The notes beneath the pieces were generated by a model. The model saw nothing but the letters and a program-made list of their open reading frames with translations, ran no database searches and was not told the DNA's origin. The position numbers were made by a program, and so were the translations under genes. DNA of 64,000 nucleotides from Alcanivorax jadensis T9 (lineage in GTDB: Bacteria; Pseudomonadota; Gammaproteobacteria; Pseudomonadales; Alcanivoracaceae): NCBI RefSeq assembly GCF_000756655.1, contig NZ_ARXU01000003.1, positions 412,721 through 476,720 on the forward strand, in the 5' to 3' direction. Below are positions 8,888-18,800 of this stretch, piece by piece. Position 1 is the first letter of the stretch. Each line of letters begins with the position of its first letter.

Positions 8888-9613
8888 TTATAGATATTGC
8901 GCTACCCAGGGCCACAACCAGGGCAGCGCCAGCGCCGTTACCAGCCCGCACAGGCCTAGCGCCAGTCCGGCAAAAGCACCGGCTTTTTCCCCATATTCGA
9001 AGGCTCGGGCGGTGCCGATGGCGTGGGCTACCAGGCCCAGTGCAAATCCCTTGATGCGGTCGTCGGTGACTCTCAACAGGCGGAAGATGGGGCCAGCGGC
9101 CAGGGCGCCGACGATGCCGGTGATCGCCACTGCGCCGGCGGCCAGTGACACATAGCCACCGGTGGATTGCACCACCTCCACGGCAATCGGGGTGGTGATG
9201 GATTTGGGCGCCAGTGAACCCACCACTTCGGCGGGAGCGCCCAGCCACCAGGCCAGTCCCACGGCAATGGCGGCAGAGATAAAAGCGCCCAGCACGGTGG
9301 CGATCAGGATCGGTGTGAGCACGCTGCGTACCGTGTGCAGCTGTCGATAGAGAGGCCAGGCCAGTGCTACCGTTGCCGGACCCAGCAGAAAGGAAATCAG
9401 GGTGGTCTGGTCGCGGTATTCCACGTAGTCCACGCCGACCAGGGGTAGCACGACAATCACCGGAATCGAGGCCACCAGAAAGGGGTGAAACAGGGGCAGG
9501 CTGTTGCTACGGCCGTACACCCACAGGGCAAAGCGGTAGCTGACCAGGGTCAGCAGGATGCCGAACAACGGGGTGTGCACCAGGTCTGCAAGGTTGTCGA
9601 GCCTATCAATCAT
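8888..9613 (-). CDS. lrgB: LrgB family membrane protein
   Basis: 241 residues from the ATG at 9613, with GGGGAGGC upstream; a longer frame opens at 9637 but lacks a ribosome binding site. It is highly hydrophobic with several predicted helices. It contains FLLGPATVALAWPLYRQ and SLAPKSITTPIAVEV, the conserved LrgB/CidB/YohK segments, plus GLVAHAIGTARAFE near the C-terminus. It forms a pair with LrgA immediately upstream (8-bp overlap). LrgAB systems modulate murein hydrolase activity or transport small metabolites such as pyruvate in some bacteria; which applies here is unknown. Confidence 0.92.
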   Translation of the reverse strand: MIDRLDNLADLVHTPLFGILLTLVSYRFALWVYGRSNSLPLFHPFLVASIPVIVVLPLVGVDYVEYRDQTTLISFLLGPATVALAWPLYRQLHTVRSVLTPILIATVLGAFISAAIAVGLAWWLGAPAEVVGSLAPKSITTPIAVEVVQSTGGYVSLAAGAVAITGIVGALAAGPIFRLLRVTDDRIKGFALGLVAHAIGTARAFEYGEKAGAFAGLALGLCGLVTALALPWLWPWVAQYL

Positions 9614-9974
9614 GGCTGCCTCCCCGCGACTTACCATGTTTGCCGCCCAGCAGCTTCTTCAGCATCAGGGTGACCAGCAACATGCTGAGCAGGGTGCCTA
9701 GCACCACAGCCACGCCCAGTGCCAGGGCATAGTCTTCGTAGCGATGCCATTGCAGCACGATGCCTACCCCCAGCGGGAAGATCAGCAGGCTGATGTGCTT
9801 GATCAGGGCGCCGGCGGCAGGGGCGACTCGCTGGCTGAAGGGGGCATTGAGTAGCAGGGCCAGCAACAGCAGCACCATGCCGACCACGGAGGCGGGCAGG
9901 GGGATGCTGGTGAGGCGGATTAGCACCTCACCAAGAAACTGGAAAAACAGCAGGATCAGCAGGCCGTCGATCAT
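9606..9974 (-). CDS. lrgA: LrgA/CidA family holin-like protein
   Basis: A 122-residue protein with four predicted membrane helices. It contains FFQFLGEVLIRLTSIPLPASVVGMVLL, the LrgA family core (G-x-P-x-P-x-x-V-x-G-x). The C-terminal tail is basic (KKLLGGKHGKSRGG). It starts 7 bp after the dsbB stop and overlaps lrgB by 8 bp, so dsbB-lrgA-lrgB is probably one transcript. Role: holin-like partner of LrgB. Confidence 0.92.
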   Translation of the reverse strand: MIDGLLILLFFQFLGEVLIRLTSIPLPASVVGMVLLLLALLLNAPFSQRVAPAAGALIKHISLLIFPLGVGIVLQWHRYEDYALALGVAVVLGTLLSMLLVTLMLKKLLGGKHGKSRGGSHD

Positions 9975-9981
9975 GGGGCGA

Positions 9982-10488
9982 TCAACGTTTGGGGAGCGGG
10001 CGGAACAGTTGCACCAGCGCCACCAGCAGCAGGCCGGAAAAGACCACCAGTGACCAGGCTGGCAGGCTCAGGCCCAGGAAAGCCCAGTCCATTTCTGCGC
10101 ATTCCCCGGAGCCCGCCAGCACTTCCTGGATCACGCTTTGCAGGGGGAACACATCCAGCATGTAATTGAGGCCGGGACCACAGGCGGGCACCTGATCCGG
10201 CGGCAGGTTTTGCAGCCAGATATGACGGATGGAGATGGCGCCGCCGCCGATGGCAGCCAAGCCGGTGAGCAGACCGTAAACACGCACACCAATGCGCCCG
10301 GGGCCATGCAGAGCCGCAATCAGCAGAATCAGGGCGGCAGCTATCACGCCGATGCGTTGAAAGATGCACAACGGGCAGGGTTCCAGGCCATCAACGTGCT
10401 GCAGATAAAGGGCACCGGCCATGGCGGCAATACAAGCCAACAGGGCAAGCAGGTTAAGCTGACGGGGTGCTGGGATAAGGGACGACAT
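9982..10488 (-). CDS. dsbB: Disulfide bond formation protein B
   Basis: 168 residues from the ATG at 10488 ([10 protein letters not shown]). Four membrane helices are evident. The quinone-linked Cys pair is C38-P-L-C41 in [10 protein letters not shown], and the second periplasmic pair is C103 and C130, as in DsbB. It reoxidises DsbA and passes electrons to ubiquinone. No dsbA is adjacent. The frame extends upstream to about 10599 without a good start, and that extension overlaps the inverted repeat at 10562-10630, so the shorter form is preferred. It probably shares a transcript with lrgAB. Confidence 0.93.
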   Translation of the reverse strand: MSSLIPAPRQLNLLALLACIAAMAGALYLQHVDGLEPCPLCIFQRIGVIAAALILLIAALHGPGRIGVRVYGLLTGLAAIGGGAISIRHIWLQNLPPDQVPACGPGLNYMLDVFPLQSVIQEVLAGSGECAEMDWAFLGLSLPAWSLVVFSGLLLVALVQLFRPLPKR

Positions 10489-10561
10489 GGGCCACTCTTT
10501 TCGTCGGGGACCGGCGAAGGGTAGGCAAAAGCGGGGTTGGCGGCAAGGGGGGGATTGAACC

Positions 10562-10630
10562 GTGGGAGCGGTCGTTCGACCACGATCTTCATGGGGCAAG
10601 GCATTCGCGGTCGAACGACCGCTCCCACAG
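10562..10630. repeat. Perfect 20-bp inverted repeat upstream of dsbB
   Basis: GTGGGAGCGGTCGTTCGACC at 10562-10581 is repeated in perfect inverse at 10609-10628, with a 27-bp loop. The GTGGGAGCGGTCG edge resembles REP elements of pseudomonads. It lies between the small RMF-like gene and dsbB, both on the minus strand, and could act as a processing or attenuation hairpin. Confidence 0.85.
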
Positions 10631-10667
10631 GATCGAGGTAGAGGGTGGGGCTGCTGTTCGAATGGTG

Positions 10668-10859
10668 TCAGGCCTGCCTGGCATCCTGCTCCTGCAGGTT
10701 GCGATCATGCCAGGCCTGGATGCCCGCTTCCCACCCCTGAAACCACCATTCTGCCAGGGCATCATCGGCGGAATAAGGACAGCGATTGTTGTCGCCTCCA
10801 CCCATGCCCCACATACATCCTTGATTGTAGGCTTTTTCGCACTGATCACGATCTGGCAT
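10668..10859 (-). CDS. Small ribosome-modulation-factor-like protein
   Basis: A 63-residue protein with GGGAGCGTCGCG before the ATG. It contains [13 protein letters not shown], then [20 protein letters not shown] and EAG. This aligns with the RMF pattern (A-x-x-x-G-x-x-x-G, CPY, then W-x-x-GW-x-x-A). RMF proteins bind 70S ribosomes and promote 100S dimer formation in stationary phase; related short proteins exist with other or unknown roles. It has more tryptophan and acidic residues than E. coli RMF, so ribosome binding is not assured. It is a single gene between two inverted repeats. Confidence 0.7.
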   Translation of the reverse strand: MPDRDQCEKAYNQGCMWGMGGGDNNRCPYSADDALAEWWFQGWEAGIQAWHDRNLQEQDARQA

Positions 10860-11030
10860 CGCGACGCTCCCTTGCCTGTTTGTCCGAGACTACCACCGCA
10901 ATACAGACTGAACAGGGAAGAAGTACGTCTTTTTGTTGTGAAATTGCACAAAAACCGGACGGAACGGTGGTGTTGAGACGCGGCGCACAGCGGCCTTGTG
11001 ACAACCGCCCCGGGGTATAAAAACAACCCG

Positions 11031-11102
11031 TTTCACCACAGAGCACACCGAGAGCGCAGAGCTAAGGTCTTTCTCAGTGTGCTCTGTGCCCTCTGTGGTG
11101 AA
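11031..11102. repeat. CACCACAGAG-type palindromic element
   Basis: TTCACCACAGAGCACACCGA at the left is mirrored by TCAGTGTGCTCTGTGCCCTC then TGTGGTGAA at the right end. It belongs with the element at 41313-41407. It lies 45 bp beyond the gshA stop codon. Confidence 0.85.
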
Positions 11103-11146
11103 AATGCCTTTTGCTGTCAGAGTCACTCACGTGGTTGGTCGGGGCT

Positions 11147-12706
11147 TCAGTCGCGGAAGTAATCCGCCAGGTAATCCTCGAAACTCTGGGTCTCCGCGTC
11201 TTCCCAATGGCGCTGCTCGGTGAGGCTGTGTTCGGCCAGTTGTTCCAGGCGCTGGTTGGTCTCGTCGCAACGCTGGCGTGACAGGAAGTGATCCCGGTGG
11301 GCCAGAGCCTGATCCATGGCGAACTGGAAGAAACTTTGCTGACGGCTTTCCAGCTTGTCGAGAATCCGCGCGGACGGGGTAGTGTCCGGGTTGTCCACTT
11401 TTTCCTGTTGGCGGGCCAGGGCATCGCTGTAGTTGGTGCCGCCGTGAGTGCGGTCGAACAGCTCGGCGATGGGCTGCATCTGGGTGAGCTTTTCGCTGGC
11501 CCAGTCTTTCAGGGAGACGGACTTGCCCCAGTTGCACAGTTCAATGGCTGTGTTGCGCCCCTCGTAGACCACCTTGCGCAGGTTCTCCTTGCTGGCATGG
11601 AGATCGCATTTTTCCAGTTGTGGCGATTCGCGCAACAGGCAGTAGGTGGCGAACAAATCCAGGAAGCGGATTTCCTGCTGGTTAATACCCACTGGCTCGA
11701 AGGGGTTCAGGTCCAGGGCGCGAATCTCGATATATTCCACGCCGCGTTGCTGCAGGGCGGTGGTGGGGCGCTCGCCCTTGTTGATGGTGCGTTTGGGGCG
11801 GATCGAGGAGTAGTACTCGTTCTCGATCTGCAGGATGTTGGCATTGAGCTGGCGATAGTCGTCGCCCACCTTCACCCCGATCTTGTCGTAGGCCGGTTCC
11901 GGCGTCTTGATGGCATGGGTGAGAGTGGCGACGTACTCGTCCAGATTGTTGTAGCTGATGGCCAGGGACGACTGGGCATTGTTCTGGTAGCCCAGGTCGC
12001 TCATGCGCAGGCTGGTGGCGTTGGGCTTGAACAGGGTGTGGTCAAAAGTGTCCAACTGGTGTTCGCGACCTGCCAGGAAGGATTTGCACAGCGCCGGGGA
12101 GGCACCGAAAAGATATACCAGCAACCAGGAGTAGCGTTGAAAATTGCGGGTCAGGTCGAAATAGCGCCTGGAGATATAGTCCTGTAACGGGCCGTTTTCT
12201 CCCTCCAGTACCTGATTCAGTTTCCAGAATTCTTCCGGGTAGGAGAAGTTGTAATGGATGCCGGCGATGGTCTGCATCTTGCGGCCATAGCGGTGGCCCA
12301 GACCTTCCCGGTAGACGCTCTTCATGCGCCCCACGTTGGAGCTGCCGTACTGGGCTACCGGCACGTCGTCATCGTTGCGGATCATGCAGGGCATGGAGTT
12401 GACCCACAGCACCTCATCACCGATATGGCTGTACACATAGCGGTGCAGTTGTTCGAGAAACTCCAGCGGCTTGTGCAGCTCGGTGCTGGGTGGAGTAATG
12501 AATTCCAGCAGGGCTTCGGAATAGTCCGTGGTGATATAGGGGTGGGTCAACGCGGAGCCCAGCGCCGGCGGATGTGGCGTCTGTGCCAGGGTGCCATCGG
12601 TGGTAATGCGCAGGCTTTCTTTCTCAATGCCGCGGCGGATGCCGGCCAGGGTGGCGGCGGCGTCTGAATCCAGCAGGGCATGGATGCGTTGTTCGAGCTG
12701 TGCCAT
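11147..12706 (-). CDS. gshA: Glutamate-cysteine ligase (type 1)
   Basis: A 519-residue enzyme catalysing ATP-dependent gamma-glutamylcysteine formation, the first step of glutathione synthesis. It matches the gammaproteobacterial GshA family: GIEKESLRIT near residue 26-35, TTDYSEALLEFITPP (ATP/glutamate site), WVNSMPC, GLGHRYGRKMQTIAGIHYNFS and RGVEYIEIRALDLNPFEPVGI. Length is normal (E. coli 518). No regulatory or partner gene is linked; gshB is not in the window. The ribosome binding site is weak. Confidence 0.96.
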   Translation of the reverse strand: MAQLEQRIHALLDSDAAATLAGIRRGIEKESLRITTDGTLAQTPHPPALGSALTHPYITTDYSEALLEFITPPSTELHKPLEFLEQLHRYVYSHIGDEVLWVNSMPCMIRNDDDVPVAQYGSSNVGRMKSVYREGLGHRYGRKMQTIAGIHYNFSYPEEFWKLNQVLEGENGPLQDYISRRYFDLTRNFQRYSWLLVYLFGASPALCKSFLAGREHQLDTFDHTLFKPNATSLRMSDLGYQNNAQSSLAISYNNLDEYVATLTHAIKTPEPAYDKIGVKVGDDYRQLNANILQIENEYYSSIRPKRTINKGERPTTALQQRGVEYIEIRALDLNPFEPVGINQQEIRFLDLFATYCLLRESPQLEKCDLHASKENLRKVVYEGRNTAIELCNWGKSVSLKDWASEKLTQMQPIAELFDRTHGGTNYSDALARQQEKVDNPDTTPSARILDKLESRQQSFFQFAMDQALAHRDHFLSRQRCDETNQRLEQLAEHSLTEQRHWEDAETQSFEDYLADYFRD

Positions 12707-12867
12707 AGCAGGCGGTTCCGTTATCGAACTCCGGGTGACGAACAGGCCATCGGCATGTCCGCCCTACATTGCACGGGAGCGGCACCCTGTTCCCCTGCGC
12801 CCCCGCCACTGGCGAGAGCGGCGCGAGAGGAAGAGGGTGCCGCCGTTTCCGTCAGCCTGAGCCATGA

Positions 12868-15213
12868 CTACAGGCGTTTCTTGCCTTTTTTCTGCTCGTC
12901 CTTGGCCTTGGCGAACAGATCCGCAAAGGTGCCGCCAGCGTTGCTCTGGGCCTGGCCGCCGCCGCGTTTGTTGCCGCCCTGACGCTGGCCGCCGCCATTG
13001 CCCTTGCGGGCACTGGCAGGGCGTTGCCCGGCGGCTTTCTCGGCGGGCTGGTCGTCCATGCGCATGGTCAGGCTGATGCGCTTGCGGTCCAGGTCCACTT
13101 CCAGCACCTTCACCTTGACGATATCGCCAGGTTTGACCACATCGTGGGGATCTTCCACGAACTTGTCGGCCAGCGCGGATACGTGCACCAGGCCATCCTG
13201 GTGAACGCCGATATCCACGAAGGCGCCGAAGTTGGTCACGTTGGTGACGGTGCCTTCCAGCATCATGGACGGTTTCAGATCCTTGAGTGTTTCGACCCCT
13301 TCCTTGTACACCGCCGCCTTGAATTCCGGGCGTGGGTCACGGCCGGGTTTTTCCAGCTCGCTGAGGATGTCGGTGACCGTGGGCAGGCCGAAGGTGTCAT
13401 CGGTAAAGTCGGCGGCGTTGACCTTCTTCAGGAAGGGCACGTCAGCGATCAGGTCCTTGAGCGGCCGGCCGTGTTTCTCGGCGATTTTTTCCACCAGTGG
13501 GTAGGCTTCCGGATGGACGGAGGAACTGTCCAGCGGGTTGGCGGCGTCCATGATGCGAAGGAAGCCGGCGGCCTGTTCGAAGGTCTTGTCACCCAGGCGT
13601 GGCACCAGCTTCAGGTCGGCCCGGGAGCCAAAGGCACCGTGGCTTTCCCGGTAAGTGACAATGTTGCCGGCGATGGTGGTGTTGAGGCCGGCGATACGAG
13701 CCAGCAGCGGGGCGCTGGCGGTGTTCACGTCCACGCCCACGGAGTTCACACAGTCTTCCACCACCGCGTCCAGGGAGCGGGACAGCTTCAGCTGGCTCAC
13801 ATCATGCTGGTACTGGCCCACGCCGATGGCTTTCGGGTCGATCTTCACCAGTTCGGCCAGCGGATCCTGCAGGCGGCGGGCGATGGAGACGGCACCACGG
13901 AAGGATACGTCCAGATCGGGGAATTCCCGGGCGGCGGTTTCCGAGGCGGAGTACACCGAGGCGCCGGCCTCGGAGACCATGATTTTCTGGATGTTGCCCT
14001 TGCTGGCCTTGACCACTTCGCCGGCCAGCTTGTCGGTCTCGCGGCTGGCGGTGCCGTTGCCGATGGCGATCAATTCCACCTTGTGCTTGAGGCACAGGGC
14101 AGCCAGGGCAGACAGGGACTGGTCCCACTGGTTTTTCGGCTGGTGCGGGAAGATGGTGCTGTGCTCCAGCAACTTGCCGGTGGCATCCACCACCACTACT
14201 TTCACCCCGGTACGCAGACCCGGATCAAGACCCATGGTGCACTTGGGGCCGGCCGGGGAGGCCATCAGCAGGCTCTTCAGATTACGGGCGAACACCTGAA
14301 TGGCTTCTTCCTCGCCCAGCTCACGGACCCGGCCCAGCAGTTCGGTTTCCAGGTGGGTGTTGAGCTTGATCTTCCAGGTCCAGCGCATTACTTCCTTGAG
14401 CCAGTCATCGGCGGCGCGGCCCTGATGCTGCCAGCCGGTTTCTGCGGTGACCATGGCTTCGCAGGGGTGCGGCTGGGCGCTTTCCAGTTCTTCCGGCAGC
14501 ACCATGGAGACATGCAGGATGCCTTCGTTACGACCGCGGAACAGGGCCAGAGCCCGGTGGCTGGGGATATTCTTGACGGCTTCGCTGTGGTCGAAGTAAT
14601 CGCTGAACTTGGCGCCTTCCTTCTCCTTGCCGTCGACCACCTTGGCCTGGATCTGCGCCTTGTCCCACAGGAAGGTACGTAGACGGGTGAGCAGATCGGC
14701 GTTTTCGGCGAAGCGCTCCATGAGAATCTGCTTGGCGCCGTCCAGGGCATCCTTGGCGCTGGCAATCTTGTGTTCTTCGTTCAGGAAGCCGGCGGCCAGC
14801 TCTTCCGGGTTCTGGCTCGGATCTTCCATCAGACCGTCGGCCAGCGGTTCCAGGCCGGCTTCGCGGGCGATCTGGGCGCGGGTGCGGCGCTTGGGCTTGT
14901 AGGGCAGGTAGAGATCTTCCAGCCGGGTTTTGGTATCGGCGGCCTTGATCGCCTTCTCCAGCTCCGGGGTCAGTTTTTCCTGCTCGGCAATGCTCTTCAG
15001 GATCGCGTCGCGGCGTTCTTCCATTTCGCGCAGGTAGCGCAGCCGTTCTTCCAGGTTACGCAGTTGGGTGTCGTCCAGACCGTCGGTTACCTCTTTGCGG
15101 TAACGGGCGATAAAGGGGACGGTGGCACCGTCGTCGAGCAGGCCTACGGCAGCGTGGACCTGGCGTTCCTGACAGCCGATTTCCTCGGCGATAATCTGTT
15201 CAATACTGCGCAT
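12868..15213 (-). CDS. tex: Tex family RNA-binding transcription accessory protein
   Basis: A 781-residue protein. It has the N-terminal Tex HTH-like region ([31 protein letters not shown]), the YqgF/RuvC-like domain ([16 protein letters not shown]), helix-hairpin-helix motifs ([39 protein letters not shown]) and an S1 RNA-binding domain ([34 protein letters not shown]). The C-terminal tail is basic and glycine/lysine rich, low complexity ([19 protein letters not shown]). Tex is a conserved nucleic-acid-binding factor affecting transcription and stress survival. AGGAAA precedes the ATG. It lies downstream of pilH but a terminator separates them. Confidence 0.95.
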   Translation of the reverse strand: MRSIEQIIAEEIGCQERQVHAAVGLLDDGATVPFIARYRKEVTDGLDDTQLRNLEERLRYLREMEERRDAILKSIAEQEKLTPELEKAIKAADTKTRLEDLYLPYKPKRRTRAQIAREAGLEPLADGLMEDPSQNPEELAAGFLNEEHKIASAKDALDGAKQILMERFAENADLLTRLRTFLWDKAQIQAKVVDGKEKEGAKFSDYFDHSEAVKNIPSHRALALFRGRNEGILHVSMVLPEELESAQPHPCEAMVTAETGWQHQGRAADDWLKEVMRWTWKIKLNTHLETELLGRVRELGEEEAIQVFARNLKSLLMASPAGPKCTMGLDPGLRTGVKVVVVDATGKLLEHSTIFPHQPKNQWDQSLSALAALCLKHKVELIAIGNGTASRETDKLAGEVVKASKGNIQKIMVSEAGASVYSASETAAREFPDLDVSFRGAVSIARRLQDPLAELVKIDPKAIGVGQYQHDVSQLKLSRSLDAVVEDCVNSVGVDVNTASAPLLARIAGLNTTIAGNIVTYRESHGAFGSRADLKLVPRLGDKTFEQAAGFLRIMDAANPLDSSSVHPEAYPLVEKIAEKHGRPLKDLIADVPFLKKVNAADFTDDTFGLPTVTDILSELEKPGRDPRPEFKAAVYKEGVETLKDLKPSMMLEGTVTNVTNFGAFVDIGVHQDGLVHVSALADKFVEDPHDVVKPGDIVKVKVLEVDLDRKRISLTMRMDDQPAEKAAGQRPASARKGNGGGQRQGGNKRGGGQAQSNAGGTFADLFAKAKDEQKKGKKRL

Positions 15214-15269
15214 GACATTTCCTGGCTGCGTGCGGCCTGCCGACGTATTGCGTGCAGGCGTAAAACAAA

Positions 15270-15302
15270 ACGACCGAAATCATAGGCAATGATCCCGGTC
15301 GT
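15270..15302 (-). terminator. Terminator between pilH and tex
   Basis: On the minus strand an interrupted stem (ACGACCG with ATCAT against ATGAT with CGGTCGT) is followed by TTTTGTTTT. It lies 43 bp after the pilH stop, so pilH and tex are transcribed separately. Confidence 0.75.
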
Positions 15303-15344
15303 TAACAGATTGACTTGTCGAAGCGGCTATGTTGCGGGGCTGGA

Positions 15345-15707
15345 CTAGCCCAGCACTTCGTTGATCTTGGCGATCAGCTCGGCTTCCTTGGGCGGCTTGA
15401 TGATATAGCCGGCTGCGCCCTGGCGTTGCCCCCAGACCTTGTCGGTCTCCTGATCCTTGGTCGTCACCAGGATCACCGGAATCTGTTCGGTAGCCGGGTC
15501 ACGGGTGATTTTGCGGGTGGCCTGGAAGCCATTCAGTTCCGGCATCACCACATCCATGAGGATCAGGTCAGGCTTTTCCTCACGGGCTTTTTCGATACCT
15601 TCCATACCATTGGTGGCGGTGATGACCTCATGGCCTTCGCCCTGAACGATCTTGACCAGATTGGTCAGTTGAGTCGGCGAGTCGTCCACCACAAGAATTT
15701 TGGCCAT
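15345..15707 (-). CDS. pilH: PilH-like single-domain response regulator
   Basis: A 120-residue receiver domain with no output domain. Conserved residues are D8/D9 (acidic pair), phosphoacceptor D52 in LILMDVVMPELNG, T83 and K104. The segment FQATRKITRDPATEQIPVILVTTKDQETDKVWGQRQGA is very close to P. aeruginosa PilH. PilH acts in the Pil-Chp chemosensory system controlling twitching motility and cAMP. pilG, pilI, pilJ and chpA are absent here, so it is an orphan copy. GAGGAGAG precedes the ATG. Confidence 0.85.
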   Translation of the reverse strand: MAKILVVDDSPTQLTNLVKIVQGEGHEVITATNGMEGIEKAREEKPDLILMDVVMPELNGFQATRKITRDPATEQIPVILVTTKDQETDKVWGQRQGAAGYIIKPPKEAELIAKINEVLG

Positions 15708-15842
15708 GTTGCTCTCCTCGCGCCGATCCTGCTGTGCGTCGGCGGTACTTTGTTTTTGTCTGTTTTACGTCAGACGCGAATAATACCAGTCACTGGTCAA
15801 AAGGTAAGCTGTCGAATTATGGCACTGTGATGCCGTTTTCGG

Positions 15843-18800
15843 TCAGCGTGTCAGGGTATGGGCGCTGCGCCGACTCCAGAACAGCAATGGCAGTACGATT
15901 ACGGCAGTGAAAAGGCTCCAACCTGCCAGTGACCAGAACGCGCCAGCCAGCAACTCCCCTTGCCGGCCTGACAGAGGCGCCAATGCCGCTATCAGCAGAC
16001 TGCCGAAACCTGTCACCAGCAGCCAGTGTACAGCCAGCCCGGTGGCCCGCTGCCGGCGGCGGAACAGTTGCCACAGGAAGGCGCCACCCAGCCCCATCAT
16101 TACTAGCCACAGCAGCGCGGAAGGCGCTATCACCAGCAGCCCGGCATCGGCTTTCAGTGCCTGCAGCAGCAGCGGTAGTTTGCCCACTATCGTCAGTAAC
16201 AGCCAGGGGCCGATAATCATCACCCACCACAGGTGCCCACCCAGCCCCTGGGGGCCCGCTTGCTGGCGGTAATGGATGGGGTCGAAACGCCAGGCGCGGC
16301 GGGCCAGTTCGCCCCAGTTGGTTGGCGCCAGGTGCGGGCCCAGGCCCTGAAAGCGGTCACGCTGTTCTTCGATCAGCATCAGCATGGCCGGCACCACCAG
16401 CAGGATCAATACGGTGCCGAACAGCAACCCGAAGACAATGCTCACCGCCATGGGCTTTAGGAACTGGGCCTGCAGGGAGCTTTCGAACAGGATCGGGGTG
16501 AGGCCGGCGATGGTGGTGATGGAGGTCAGCAGCACAGCCCGCAGTCGCCGCACACAGGCCTCCACGATGGCCTCGAACCGTTCCATGCCTTCGGCCACCA
16601 GTTGCTGGTAGAAACTCACCAACACGATGGAATCGTTGACGATAATGCCGGACAGGCCGAACAGCCCCATGGCCGAGAACATGGAGAACTTGATGCCGAA
16701 CGGTGCGGTGAGGATATGCCCGATCACCGCGCCGGTGAGGCCGAAGAAAATGGCGGTCATGATCGCCAGGGGCCAGGAGTAGGAACTGAATACCCAGGCC
16801 AGGACCACGTAGATCAGCGCTAGCCCGAGCAGGGCGCCGGTGGCCATGTCCTTGAGGTTGTCAGCCTGCTCCTGCAGCTTGCCCTCGTAGCCGACACCGA
16901 TGCCGTATTTGGCTTTCAGGTCGGGCAGTGTGCTGTCGTTGAGGCTGGCGATGATTTCGTTGGCATTGCCCTGCTCCGGGTCCAGATCGGCGTAGACCGT
17001 GACCGCCAGTTCGCCATTCACTCGGCGTAGCAAGTCCACACCCTTGCGGGCGTCGAAGTTCACCACGTCACGCAGGGCGATGGCTTCCCCCTGGGGGGTA
17101 ATGACGGGCAGACGCTCCAGAGCGCTGAATTGTCGCCGCTCGTTATCCGGCAGCATCACCCGCACCTCGATTTCCTCGTCTTCCTCGTTGTACAGCTGGG
17201 CCAGGTTGCCGTCGAAGGCAGCACGTAACTGGCTGGCCACTTCATTGAGGGTCAGCCCCAGGGCCCGGCCTCGGGCGGTCAGTTCAAAGGTCAGTTGTTC
17301 CTTGCCGTAGGGCAGGTCGTCGTCCACGTTGCTGACCCCGGAGAAATCGTTGAGGCGTTCCTGCAGGGCAAGGGAGGCCTGTTTCAGAGTCGGCGCATCG
17401 CTGCCGGTTAGCTTCACCTCGATGGGCTTGCCGGGCGGGCCGGCTTCCGGCTGGGAAATGGTTAGCTGGTCGAGGCCGGCGGGCAGGGTCAGTTTCTCCC
17501 GCCAGCTCTGGATAAGTTCGTCATTGCTGATTTGTCTGTCGGAGCCCACATAGACTTCCACCACCAGGGTGCCGTATTCGTCACCGTATTTTTCCATCCG
17601 CCCGCCGGGGTTGGGGAAGCCGGCGGCGGCACCATGATGGCTGATCACGGTCTTGACCAGATGGCCGCCCAGCTCCTCATTGGTCTCGTTCAGGGCGCTT
17701 TCCAGTTGCGCCAGGAAGCGGTCCACCTGGTTGCGGTCGGTGCCGGAGGAAAATTCCACCACCGCGCGAAGCTGGTCGCCATCCACCGGTGGGAAGAAGG
17801 TGAACTTGAGCCAGCCGGTGACGATCAGGCTCAGTGCCAGAATGAAAGCGGACACGGCGGAGACGCTGACCAGGTGGCGGTGGCGGATGGCCCAGGCCAC
17901 CAACGGCCGGAAGCGCTCTTCACGCAGTCGGTTGAAACCCGCATCGATACGTTCGCGTAGCCCCGAGGCCTTGACCTGAATGCCCCGGAAGCTGTGATGC
18001 AGGTGGCCGGGCAGCACCAGAAAACATTCCAGCAGGGAGGCCAGGATCACGCAGATCATCACGAAGGGGATATCGAAGGCGATCTTGCCCATGGCGCCGC
18101 TCATCATCCCCAGTGGCAGGAAGGCGGCAATGGTGGTGGTGCTTGAGGCCACTACCGGCCAGAACATGCGTCGGGCGCCGCCCAGGGCGGCACGCTGGGC
18201 GGACTCCCCCTGCTGCAAATGGGTGAGGGTGTCCTCACCCACCACAATGGCATCGTCGACGATGATCCCCAGGGCCAGAATCAGGCCGAACAGGCTGATC
18301 ATGTTGATGGTGCCGCCGAACAGCCAGACCAGCCCCAGGGTGGCCATGAAGGATACCGGGATACCCACGGTGACCCACCAGGCCACCCGGGCATTGAGGA
18401 AGAAGTAGAGTGTGGCGATGACCAGCAACAGACCGGTAATGCCATTCCACAGCAGGGTGGAAATACGCTCCTCCACCAGCTTCCAGGCCTCGAAATAGAA
18501 GGTCATCTGCACGCCTTCCGGGAGGGAGGTGCGGTAGTCGGCACCCCAGCTGCGTACCTTGTCGGCCAGTTCCAGCATGTCGCCGTCTTCGCCGCGCATC
18601 ACCTGTAGCTCGATGGCCGGGTTGCCCTGGTAGGTGAGGGTGGGTTGGTCATCCCGGGGGCGCCGTTCGATGATGGACACGTCGCCCAGGCTCAGCTGCT
18701 GGCCATCGGCGGTGGTGATCAGGGGCAGGTCGGCGAAGGCTCTTTCGTCACGGCGTTGGCCCAGGGCGCGCAATTGCTTGGCGGCGTCATCCCGGCCCAC

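Noticed and set aside
13024..14682. 552-codon plus-strand ORF
   Set aside because: Antisense shadow of tex.
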